Shown here piece after piece: positions 24,898-33,113 of a stretch of 58,524 nucleotides of DNA (the stretch's first letter is position 1; each line of letters opens with the position of its first letter). This DNA is from an uncultured Mediterranea sp. (GTDB lineage: Bacteria > Bacteroidota > Bacteroidia > Bacteroidales > Bacteroidaceae). The notes under the pieces were generated by a model that worked only from the letters and a program-made list of their open reading frames with translations, had not been told where the DNA came from and made no database searches. The DNA is taken from NCBI GenBank assembly GCA_945831575.1, contig CAMACX010000016.1, positions 1-58,524 on the forward strand, in the 5' to 3' direction. The position numbers and the translations under genes were made by a program.

Positions 24898-25545
24898 TCA
24901 GAAGCTGACCTTGTAATGCTGTCGTTGCTTGGCCGGGTCGAAGAAGAGGAGACCGAAGTCGAAGAGGTCAAACGTCACCATGACGTGGGAGTCTCCCTTG
25001 AGCTCTTGCCAGAATTGCCTCATCGAGGGGGAATAGCCGATACCTTGCACGACGAAGAGTGACTGGGGTGTGGTACGCTCTGCGCAGAGTGCAAAAGCCT
25101 GTCGCAGCAGTCCGGGATTATTCACATCGTGCAGGTAGAGGAAATCTACCGGCTCATCGGCATCGAGGAAAAGCTCATCGAGGCTGGAGGCGTGCCAGAA
25201 GTTCATCCCCTGCTTGGCAGCAGCGAGGTAGAGGTGGGCCGAGGTGGGGCAACCCACACTAAGGGCATTCGAAGGCTGTGCGAAGTTGACCAGGCGGTAG
25301 AGCAGGCGCTTCATCTGGAGCGTCTCCCTGCAGCAGCCTTGGGGCAGTGTGGAGGAGTCCATCCGCTTCTCCTCCTGGCGGAGTGTGCTGTATTTATAAT
25401 AGGGCTTATGCTCGTTGATCACGTCGGTTATCAGCCGGTAGGCAAAGGGGGAATGGGCCCCGAAGCCGTAACGCTTGGGCCAGCGCAGCAGGCGCACAAG
25501 CAGGCGCCGCAGGGGGAGCAACCAGGTAGAAATTCTGTTCATCAT
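24898..25545 (-). CDS. Class I SAM methyltransferase-like protein
   Basis: A 215-residue protein of a family common in Bacteroidales. The N-terminus has a basic hydrophobic helix followed by KRYGFGAHSPFAYRLITDVI, a block I associate with a methyltransferase-like family. The segment NALSVGCPTSAHLYLAAA fits a degenerate SAM-binding loop, and VDFLYLHDV the following strand. The usual acidic and glycine residues of motif I are weak, so it may not bind SAM. Function unknown. It lies upstream of the cobalamin adenosyltransferase with a 75-bp gap. Confidence 0.6.
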   Translation of the reverse strand: MMNRISTWLLPLRRLLVRLLRWPKRYGFGAHSPFAYRLITDVINEHKPYYKYSTLRQEEKRMDSSTLPQGCCRETLQMKRLLYRLVNFAQPSNALSVGCPTSAHLYLAAAKQGMNFWHASSLDELFLDADEPVDFLYLHDVNNPGLLRQAFALCAERTTPQSLFVVQGIGYSPSMRQFWQELKGDSHVMVTFDLFDFGLLFFDPAKQRQHYKVSF

Positions 25546-25668
25546 CGTTGGTCTTAGGGTTTAGCGGCGCAAACATACAGAAAATATAAGGATTATAAAA
25601 GCGTTTGGCTACTTTTTTCATAAATGGGTAAATATATGCTGATTATCAGCCGTATATACTTTTATGCT

Positions 25669-25720
25669 GTACAATAGCGCGCAAGATTTGTACGATAGCG
25701 TATGGGGTTGGTACGATAAA
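25669..25720 (+). promoter_or_regulatory. Three GTACRATA direct repeats at a 21-bp period
   Basis: GTACAATAGCG (25669), GTACGATAGCG (25690) and GTACGATAAAC (25711) begin exactly 21 bp apart, two helical turns. They end about 46 bp before the -7 box of the GH97 gene. This is the layout expected for an AraC-type regulator, and the hybrid regulator encoded at 38836-42933 is the obvious candidate (inference). Confidence 0.7.
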
Positions 25721-25766
25721 CAAAGCGATTTGAACGATTCTTTCCTTCCACCTCCTGCCTTCGCCC

Positions 25767-25774
25767 TACCTTTG
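25767..25774 (+). promoter_or_regulatory. -7 box of the first GH97 gene
   Basis: TACCTTTG, 63 bp before the ATG at 25838. No TTTG lies at the -33 spacing, as is common for promoters that need an activator. Three CACCTG/CACTTG-TTTAA-like words follow in the leader (25791-25830). Confidence 0.6.
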
Positions 25775-25837
25775 CAGCCGTAATCGTAACACCTGTTTAA
25801 AGTAACACTTGTTTAAAAGTAACACCTTTTTAATCGG

Positions 25838-27778
25838 ATGAATAACATGAAGAAAAAATTGATGCTCGGCCTGCTCCTCTGGACAGGCATCCTGGCGCAA
25901 GCCGCCAACTACACGGTGACTTCTCCTAATAATCGCATACGCGTGGAGATCGAGACCGGCGACGTGACCACCTATTCCATTAAATGGGACAATCAAGTTA
26001 TCCTCACTCCCTCACCCCTGTCGATGACCTTTGACAATGGCAAGACCATCGGTCGCAACATGCAGGTGACGGCCACCGAGGAGACGACAGAAAACAAAGT
26101 CATCACACCCGAGGTGCGAGTGAAGTGCGCATCCATCGTGGACCACTACAAGCAGCTCGTGCTGAAGGCCGATGGTTACCAGCTGACCTTCCGTGTCTAT
26201 GACGATGGCGTAGCCTACCGCTTCAGCACCTCTTGGGATGGCACCCTCAAGGTCTTGAGCGAGGAGGTGGATTTCTGCTTCGCTGAGGACTTCAACATCC
26301 TCTTCCCCGAGGAGCGCTCCATGCTCTCCGCCCAGCAGCCCCTGTTCAAGCCGATGAAGCTGAGTGAGGTACGCACGGACAGCTACTGCAGCACCCCCAT
26401 GCTGGTGAAGGTGGGTGATGACAAGCGCATGTTCATCAGCGAGAGCGACCTGGAGAGCTATCCCGGTATGTTCCTCCGCAAGCAGGGCATGCAGGAGCTG
26501 GTCGGTAAGTTTGCTGCCGTCTCGCTGGCCGACTACAAGACCGATGACCGCCAGATTTTCCCCACCAAGCGTGCCGACTACATTGCCAAGGTGGGCGGCA
26601 CACGCGACTACCCCTGGCGTGCCATGATCCTGGCCGACAACGATGCCGAACTGATGATGAATCAGCTCATCTACAAACTGGCTCCCGCTGCCGAAGGCGA
26701 CTACTCGTGGGTGAAGCCCGGCAAGATTGCCTGGGACTGGTACAACGCCCTCATCCTGACCGGGGTAGATTTCAAGTGCGGCATCAACAACGAGACCTAC
26801 AAGTACTACATCGACTTCGCTTCGAAGTACGGCATTGAGTATGTGGTGCTCGACGATGGTTGGAGCGAGGCTTGGGATGTGACCAAGACCATCCCCGAGA
26901 TAGACATGCCCATGCTTGTGGCCTACGCCAAACAGCGTGGCGTAGAACTCATCCTCTGGGTATCTTGGGCTCCCTTCCGCGAGAAGATTGATGAGGCCAT
27001 GGCGCTCTTTGAGCAGTGGGGCGTGAAGGGCATCAAGATGGACTTCATGAACCGCGATGACCAGGAGGTCGTAGATTTCTACTACGAGACGGCCCGCAAG
27101 GCGGCCAAGCACAAGCTGTTGGTCGATTTCCACGGAGCCTATAAGCCCACCGGCTGGCTGCGCACTTTCCCGCACGTGCTTACGTCGGAGGGTGTAGCCG
27201 GACTGGAGAATCACAAGTGGGGTAGCTTTGTCACCCCGACCCACAACTGCACGCTCCCCTTCACCCGCATGGTGGCTGGTCCGATGGACTACACACCGGG
27301 AGCGATGGTCAACCGTCACGCCAAGGATCACTACATCAACTTCAACCTGCCTGCATCGGTAGGTACCCGTTGCCACCAGCTGGGTATGTACGTGGTGTAT
27401 GAGAGCCCGCTTCAGATGCTGGCCGACTCGCCTTCGAAATACCTTCGTGAGCCGGAGTGCATGGAGTTCCTGAGCCAGGTGCCCACCGTATGGGACGAGA
27501 CCCGCGTACTGAAAGCCCGTGTAGGCGAATATGTGGTGGTAGCCCGCCGCAAGGGTAATGTATGGTACATCGGCGGCATGGTAGGTGAGAAGGGACAGAC
27601 CTTCCAGATAAGCCTCGACTTCATCAAGGGCAGCAAGACCCTCACCACCTGGGAAGATGGCGTGAACGTCGAGATGGACGCTGAGGACTTTGCCCGCCGC
27701 AGCAGAAAGGTAAAGCAGGGTGAGACCATCACCATCAGCATGTACGATGGCGGAGGCTATGCAGCCATCATCAAGTAA
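25838..27778 (+). CDS. GH97 glycosidase, retaining alpha-galactosidase-like
   Basis: A 646-residue secreted glycosidase of family 97, first gene of the utilisation locus. Signal peptide about 1-22 (ending LAQA), no lipobox, so periplasmic. The N-terminal beta-sandwich runs to about 270, the barrel to about 560, then a C-terminal beta domain. Asp402 lies in GIKMDFMNRDDQ and Glu457 in GLENHKW. From memory, the retaining Bacteroides alpha-galactosidase of this family uses an Asp/Glu pair 55 residues apart (415 and 470); the spacing here is also 55. The SusB-type inverting residues are not evident. It therefore probably removes alpha-linked galactose or arabinopyranose-like units from imported oligosaccharides. 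Confidence 0.9.
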   Translation: MNNMKKKLMLGLLLWTGILAQAANYTVTSPNNRIRVEIETGDVTTYSIKWDNQVILTPSPLSMTFDNGKTIGRNMQVTATEETTENKVITPEVRVKCASIVDHYKQLVLKADGYQLTFRVYDDGVAYRFSTSWDGTLKVLSEEVDFCFAEDFNILFPEERSMLSAQQPLFKPMKLSEVRTDSYCSTPMLVKVGDDKRMFISESDLESYPGMFLRKQGMQELVGKFAAVSLADYKTDDRQIFPTKRADYIAKVGGTRDYPWRAMILADNDAELMMNQLIYKLAPAAEGDYSWVKPGKIAWDWYNALILTGVDFKCGINNETYKYYIDFASKYGIEYVVLDDGWSEAWDVTKTIPEIDMPMLVAYAKQRGVELILWVSWAPFREKIDEAMALFEQWGVKGIKMDFMNRDDQEVVDFYYETARKAAKHKLLVDFHGAYKPTGWLRTFPHVLTSEGVAGLENHKWGSFVTPTHNCTLPFTRMVAGPMDYTPGAMVNRHAKDHYINFNLPASVGTRCHQLGMYVVYESPLQMLADSPSKYLREPECMEFLSQVPTVWDETRVLKARVGEYVVVARRKGNVWYIGGMVGEKGQTFQISLDFIKGSKTLTTWEDGVNVEMDAEDFARRSRKVKQGETITISMYDGGGYAAIIK

Positions 27779-27806
27779 GACACTATTTCAATAGGCAGAC
27801 AGACAA

Positions 27807-28007
27807 CTATTTGGCGGAAAGAGACGGAACCTTAGTTTATTTTGATTCATTCATAAGATTCTTCATAACTCTAACATTAAATGAATAGATAAGCATAGGT
27901 TCAAAGGCATTAGCTTTTTAGCTTAAAGTAAAGATTGGGATAACCTATACCTCTGCTAAAAAAAATCACGTTTTCTTTCATCAGGTTCCGTCTCTTCTTC
28001 CAAATAG
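27807..28007. repeat. Inverted repeat pair bracketing the susC upstream region
   Basis: Arms 27807-27832 and 27983-28007 are near-complementary over 25-26 bp with one short indel; the inner 14 bp (AAGAGACGGAACCT) are perfect. They enclose 150 bp. A promoter-like TGCCTTTG lies inside on the minus strand, pointing away from susC. Arm length and spacing are those of invertible promoter segments in Bacteroides. Confidence 0.6.
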
Positions 28008-28085
28008 ACTGACAAGATATAATCCAATAATAAAAAAACGAGTTTAGTAAACTTTTGTTTAACATTCAATCATTTAAAAAAACGT

Positions 28086-31000
28086 ATGAACACATTTCGT
28101 TTTAGCGAACGAAGCAGGTATTACCTGCTGGCAGGCGTGATTGGACTGGGCAGCCTTTCGGCACAAACCGCCGCAGCTGCTAGCAGCGACTCTGGTTACG
28201 AGGTAGCCATCACGCAGCAGAACAGAACCATCAAAGGTACAGTAGTTGACAATACGGGACTGTCGGTCATTGGTGCCAACGTCGTCGTGAAGGGTACCAC
28301 AACGGGTGTCATCACCGATATCGACGGTAACTTCAGTATCGAGGCTCCCGTGGGGGCAACGCTGGTCATCTCCTACATCGGCTACCAGACGCAGGAGGTG
28401 AAGGCTACAGCCGCCCCGATGAACATCGTGATGGTGGACGATGCCAAGGCCCTCGAAGAGGTGGTTGTGGTAGGTTATGGCGTACAGCGCAAGGTGACAA
28501 CCACGGGTGCCGTAACCAAGGTGGATGGAAAGGAATTGAGCAAAATGACGGTGGTCAATGCCACCAAGGCGCTGCAAGGTCTGTCGCCCGGTATCACCAT
28601 CATCGACCGTGGCGGTGCCCCGGGTAGCGATGATCCCGAGATTTTCCTCCGTGGCGTAGGTACCACGGGTAATTCGAAGCCGTTGGTGCTGGTGGATGGC
28701 ATCGAGATGTCACTCAGCCAGGTGCCTGCCAGCGAGATTGAGAACATCTCCGTGCTGAAGGATGCAGCTTCAGCCTCTATCTACGGTTCGCGTGCGGCCC
28801 ATGGCGTTATCCTGGTCACGACGAAGCGCGGTAAGGAGGGCAAGGTGAAGCTGTCGTATGATGGATCTATCGGCATCCAGGACCGTGCGGTGAAGCCCAA
28901 CCTGGTCTCCGCACGCGAATACATGACGATGGTCAACGAGGCCTTGACCAACGCCGGCAACCAACCCAAGTGGAGCGAGGAGGATAAGCTGGCTCTGGAG
29001 CGTGGCGACGACCCCTACAACTATTCGTTTACCAACTACATCGATGAGGTCTATCAGCCCACCTACATCACGCAGCACACCGTCAACCTCAACGGGGGTA
29101 ACGAGAATGGCCGTTTCCTGATCTCGTTCGACTACCTGGATCAGCCGGGTCTGACGGACAATACCAACTACAAGCGTTACAGCTACCGCGCCAATACAGA
29201 CCTGAAGGTGGGTAAGTACCTGCGCGCCAGCAGCGACCTGACCTACCGCCACATCGACCGCCTCTGGCCCGAAGGACTGGGCAGTGCGCAGGCCAGCTCA
29301 TCGAGTATGACGCCTACCGTGCCCGTGCGCTACGCCAACGGCAACTACCGCCTCGACTCACAGAACCAGAACCCTGTGGCCCTGCTCGACAGCGACGTAG
29401 TGGGTGAGGACCGCTACACGAAGGATGTGCTCTACGGACAGTTCAAGGCCGAGTTTGAGCCTATCAAGGACTTGGTGTTCACGGGTATGGCTTCGCTCAA
29501 TGCTTCGTGGGACCGCCGTAAGGTACACTACAAGAACTATCAGTTCTACAACGGTGACAACGAGTTTGTCTATCAGCGCAACAACCCCAACAGCGTCTAT
29601 GATGCACGCAACAACGACTACGAGCTGACCCTCCGCTTCCTGGCCAACTACAAGAAGCGCTTCAATGACACGCACGACTTCTCCGTGCTCTACGGTATGG
29701 AGCAGATTTCCTACCGCAATTACTATTCAAGCGCTGAGCGCCGTAACCTCATCTCCGACTCGATGCCCGACGTATCGCTCGGCTCAGCCGACAGCCAGTT
29801 TGCCTATGGCTATCCCGACAAGTGGGGCATCAACTCCTTCTTCGGTCGTATCAACTACAGCTACAAGGATCGCTACATGTTCGAAGCCAATGTACGTGCC
29901 GACGGTTCTTCCCGCTTTGCCAAAGGGCATAAGTGGGGTATCTTCCCCTCATTCTCAGCTGCATGGCGCATCACTGAGGAGGGCTTCATGAAGGACCAAG
30001 ACCTCTTCGACAACTTGAAGCTCAGAGCTTCTTGGGGTCAGACCGGTAACGAGCGTATCGGTGTGTTCAAGTACCTTCCCCAATACAACACCAGCAACTA
30101 CGTGGTAGATGGCAAACTGCAGACGGGTGTCTATCAAGGACAGATGGCCAACCCGGACATCACCTGGGAGACGGTAGAGCAGCTCAACATCGGTTTGGAC
30201 TTCTCGATGCTGGGAGGCATGGTCTATGGTGAACTCGACTGGTACACCAAGGATACCAAGGACATCTTGCTGACCCTGGCCATCCCCTATTTCATTGGTC
30301 TGAGCGCTCCGGAGCAGAATGCCGGCGTGGTACGCAACTCGGGTATCGAGACCATGCTGGGCTTCCGCAAGACATTTGGCAAGTTCTCCTTCAATACCTC
30401 GGTGAACCTGGCCTACAACAAGAACCAATGGATAGACCGTGGCGGCGACAACATGAACATCAGCGGCTGGAACATCCAGACGGAAGGTTCGCCCCTCAAT
30501 GCCTACTACATCTACAAGGCTGACGGACTCATTGCCAACGATGAGGAACTGGCTGAATACAAGGCGAAGTATCAATCTGACCCCCGTGGTATCACCTCAC
30601 TGAAGGCCGGTGACGTGAAGCTGGTCGATACCAATGGCGATGGTACCATCAATGCCGACGACCGTCAGATTTTCCACTCCAACGTGCCTAAGTTCACCTT
30701 CGGTTGGAACATCCAGGGTGAGTGGAATGGCTTCGACGTAAGCCTGCTCTTCCAGGGTGCTGCCGGTGCCAACCGCATGATGTACGGTGAATGGGTGGAA
30801 GGACCTGCCTACGAAGTGTTCGCCGGGGAGCACTGGCGCGACCGCTGGACCGTAGATAACCAGAACGGCAACGCGGAGATGCCGCGCCTGGAGGCTGCCA
30901 ACAACCGCAACTCATCCACCTACAACTCCTTCTTCCTGAAGAACTGTAGCTACCTGCGCCTGAAGAATGCACAGATTGGCTATACCTTCGACAAGGCGAT

Positions 31001-31166
31001 GGTGGCCAAGCTGGGTATCGAGAAGCTGCGCCTCTACCTCTCAGGCTCCAACCTGCTCACCTTCAGCAGCCTCTGGCAGGGTCTGGACCCCGAAGGCAAC
31101 AGCGGTCGTCTAAGCGACTTCCCAACTACAAAAATTATCAACTTTGGTGTGAACCTTGTATTCTAA
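28086..31166 (+). CDS. SusC-like TonB-dependent outer membrane transporter
   Basis: Imports oligosaccharides across the outer membrane with its SusD partner, powered by TonB/ExbBD. The 1026 residues start with a long signal peptide (to about 32). A carboxypeptidase-regulatory-like beta domain follows (IKGTVVDNTGLSVIGANVVVKGT, about 49-125), then a TonB-box-like EEVVVVGYG stretch, the plug (to about 240, with the SusC signature ASIYGSRAAHGVILVTTK), and the barrel, ending in FGVNLVF with a terminal phenylalanine for BAM insertion. The DTNGDGTINADDR loop is a Ca-binding-like motif of these transporters. susD follows after 24 bp. The promoter region is bracketed by inverted repeats. Confidence 0.97.
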   Translation: MNTFRFSERSRYYLLAGVIGLGSLSAQTAAAASSDSGYEVAITQQNRTIKGTVVDNTGLSVIGANVVVKGTTTGVITDIDGNFSIEAPVGATLVISYIGYQTQEVKATAAPMNIVMVDDAKALEEVVVVGYGVQRKVTTTGAVTKVDGKELSKMTVVNATKALQGLSPGITIIDRGGAPGSDDPEIFLRGVGTTGNSKPLVLVDGIEMSLSQVPASEIENISVLKDAASASIYGSRAAHGVILVTTKRGKEGKVKLSYDGSIGIQDRAVKPNLVSAREYMTMVNEALTNAGNQPKWSEEDKLALERGDDPYNYSFTNYIDEVYQPTYITQHTVNLNGGNENGRFLISFDYLDQPGLTDNTNYKRYSYRANTDLKVGKYLRASSDLTYRHIDRLWPEGLGSAQASSSSMTPTVPVRYANGNYRLDSQNQNPVALLDSDVVGEDRYTKDVLYGQFKAEFEPIKDLVFTGMASLNASWDRRKVHYKNYQFYNGDNEFVYQRNNPNSVYDARNNDYELTLRFLANYKKRFNDTHDFSVLYGMEQISYRNYYSSAERRNLISDSMPDVSLGSADSQFAYGYPDKWGINSFFGRINYSYKDRYMFEANVRADGSSRFAKGHKWGIFPSFSAAWRITEEGFMKDQDLFDNLKLRASWGQTGNERIGVFKYLPQYNTSNYVVDGKLQTGVYQGQMANPDITWETVEQLNIGLDFSMLGGMVYGELDWYTKDTKDILLTLAIPYFIGLSAPEQNAGVVRNSGIETMLGFRKTFGKFSFNTSVNLAYNKNQWIDRGGDNMNISGWNIQTEGSPLNAYYIYKADGLIANDEELAEYKAKYQSDPRGITSLKAGDVKLVDTNGDGTINADDRQIFHSNVPKFTFGWNIQGEWNGFDVSLLFQGAAGANRMMYGEWVEGPAYEVFAGEHWRDRWTVDNQNGNAEMPRLEAANNRNSSTYNSFFLKNCSYLRLKNAQIGYTFDKAMVAKLGIEKLRLYLSGSNLLTFSSLWQGLDPEGNSGRLSDFPTTKIINFGVNLVF

Positions 31167-31190
31167 ATCTTCTAAATAAGAGCGAACATT

Positions 31191-32879
31191 ATGAACAACA
31201 GATATACTAAGACACTGCTCCTTGGTGCCCTGGCCCTGACGCTCGGCATCAACAGCGGCTGCGAAAGCAACATTGACCTGGAGCCGGAAGGTTTCATCTC
31301 AGTAGATAACTACTTCAAGAGTGCCGACGACTACCAGAAGTCGCTCAATGCCCTCTACTACCGCTTCTGCTATGGTGACAACGACCTCTGGATAGACGGC
31401 GTGACCGACAACGGTACGGTGACCCACTCCTGGAACCGTGGCTACGACTTTAGCCGTGGCTTTGCCACCTCCTCTTCAGCATTCGCCCAGTACAAGTGGG
31501 GCGATGGCTATGTAGGCATCAACCGTGCCAATACCGTCATCAACAACATCGACAACTATGCGTGGCCCGGCGGCGAAAGCAATGCGGAGCGTAACCGCAT
31601 CCTGGGCGAAGCCATCGTGGTACGCGATTACATCTACATGGAGCTGGCCGCCCTCTACGGACGCATCATGTTCTACACGGTCAACCCTGAGACGGTGGCT
31701 GATAGTAAAGAGGTAAAACAGACCGATGGCCCGAAAGAGGTGTTCGACTTCATTCTCGATGACCTGAAGACAGCCATTGCCGGCCTGCCCCAGACCCCGG
31801 CAAACAAATCGATGGTGAGCAAGCCTGCTGCCCGGCTGCTCCGTGCCCGCTGTGCAGCCTATGCTGCCGGCTACCTGAATGATAACTCCTACTTCAACAT
31901 CACCCTGGAAGAGACCAAGGAACTGTTGGCCAACGCACCCAAGCTGGCAGACTTCGGCAAGCTCTTCAGGACGGGCTGCCAGAATGAGGATGAGGTCATC
32001 CTGGTGAAGGACTTCAACGAAGACAGCAAGAACTGGTGGGGACAGTGGTACAACCAGTCACTCGGTGGCTACTGCGTCACCACGCCGCTCAAATCGCTGG
32101 CCGATGCCTTTGAGTATCTAGGCGGTGAGCGTAACGACGACATGCCTTACCTCAACAAGGATCCCCGCTTCTACGAGACGATGTATGCCCCGGGATCTGA
32201 CCTGCGCGGACGCTACTTCAACTCCATCCCCAACAACGTAGAGCAGAAGGCTGACGGCAAGTGGTACTTCAAATCGACCGGCGACTACGGATCGATGCAG
32301 GATAAGACAGTCATCATCGGCGACGTGCTCTCTGAAGGTGGTGGCGGTGAATGGAACAAGACCCAGACAGGTCTGACTTGGAAGAAGTACTTTGCCGAGG
32401 ACGAGACCTGGAGCACCTGGAATCCCTTCGTCGTATTCCGTTATGCCGAAGCCTACCTGCTCCGTGCCGAGGCTCTTGTGGAGACGGGTGGCAGCACCGA
32501 AGAGGCCAAGAGCCTGGTGAAGGTAATCCGCGACCGTGCAGGCAATACCAACGACATCGACTGGGCCGTGGCCAACCTCTACAACGGCAGCTTGCGTGAC
32601 CTCATCCGCAACGAGCGTCGTGTGGAGTTTGCTCAGGAGGGTCTGCGCCTGTACGACATCCGCCGCTGGGGCATCATGCTCGACGTGATGAACAAGCCCA
32701 TGGAGGGTATCGAGTACAACGAGTACGATGCCAATGGCCAGAAGACAGGCAAGCGCATCGTGTTGCAGGTTCCCGGAGGCGAGCGGGGCACCTTTACCCA
32801 GAAGGACTACTGGTGGCCTATCCCACAGGCCGAGATGGACCTGAACCCCGGCATCCTCACCCAGAATGACCAGTGGTAA
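31191..32879 (+). CDS. SusD/RagB-like glycan-binding lipoprotein
   Basis: Surface lipoprotein that forms the lid of the SusC transporter and captures glycan. 562 residues, within the family range. The lipobox INSGC is at about 20-24 and the mature N-terminus has LEPEGFISVDNYFKSADDYQKSLNALY, the usual first helices. TPR-like helices follow, then NPFVVFRYAEAYLLRAEALVETGG and LIRNERRVEFAQEGLRLYDIRRWG, both strong family signatures. The C-terminus YWWPIPQAEMDLNPGILTQND is typical. Translated with susC. Confidence 0.97.
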   Translation: MNNRYTKTLLLGALALTLGINSGCESNIDLEPEGFISVDNYFKSADDYQKSLNALYYRFCYGDNDLWIDGVTDNGTVTHSWNRGYDFSRGFATSSSAFAQYKWGDGYVGINRANTVINNIDNYAWPGGESNAERNRILGEAIVVRDYIYMELAALYGRIMFYTVNPETVADSKEVKQTDGPKEVFDFILDDLKTAIAGLPQTPANKSMVSKPAARLLRARCAAYAAGYLNDNSYFNITLEETKELLANAPKLADFGKLFRTGCQNEDEVILVKDFNEDSKNWWGQWYNQSLGGYCVTTPLKSLADAFEYLGGERNDDMPYLNKDPRFYETMYAPGSDLRGRYFNSIPNNVEQKADGKWYFKSTGDYGSMQDKTVIIGDVLSEGGGGEWNKTQTGLTWKKYFAEDETWSTWNPFVVFRYAEAYLLRAEALVETGGSTEEAKSLVKVIRDRAGNTNDIDWAVANLYNGSLRDLIRNERRVEFAQEGLRLYDIRRWGIMLDVMNKPMEGIEYNEYDANGQKTGKRIVLQVPGGERGTFTQKDYWWPIPQAEMDLNPGILTQNDQW

Positions 32880-32896
32880 GCAGCCCAGCGTAATTA

Positions 32897-32965
32897 CGCC
32901 CTGAAAGGGCAAAAGCCTTATTCATTCATGCACGTGTGTGGGAAAGCTTTTGCCCTTTCAGCGCG
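32897..32965. repeat. Hairpin repeat after susD
   Basis: Arms 32897-32919 and 32944-32965 (CGCCCTGAAAGGGCAAAAG against CTTTTGCCCTTTCAGCGCG) closely match the inner hairpin at 5135-5199. Located 18 bp after the susD stop, it could reduce read-through into the enzyme genes or protect the susCD mRNA 3' end (inference). Confidence 0.7.
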
Positions 32966-33017
32966 TTCCTGCCTCCTTTTTGTCGGGCTTGGATTAGGTC
33001 ATGTGAATGGAATGGCC

Positions 33018-33025
33018 TATCTTTG
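33018..33025 (+). promoter_or_regulatory. -7 box upstream of the enzyme genes
   Basis: TATCTTTG, 89 bp before the ATG at 33114. The leader then carries two ATTTGACCCATTTT words (about 33057-33090). The downstream part of the locus may therefore have its own promoter. Confidence 0.55.
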
Positions 33026-33113
33026 TCCCCGTATAACGAACCATGCACTGAACGCATTTGACCCATTTTTGAAATATTTGACCCATTTTGAACCATTAGA
33101 AAACACCGTAATC

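Noticed and set aside
27779..28085. Reading the inverted repeat before susC as a terminator of the GH97 gene
   Set aside because: The arms are 150 bp apart with much AT-rich sequence between, too far for a terminator stem, and no T-run follows the second arm.
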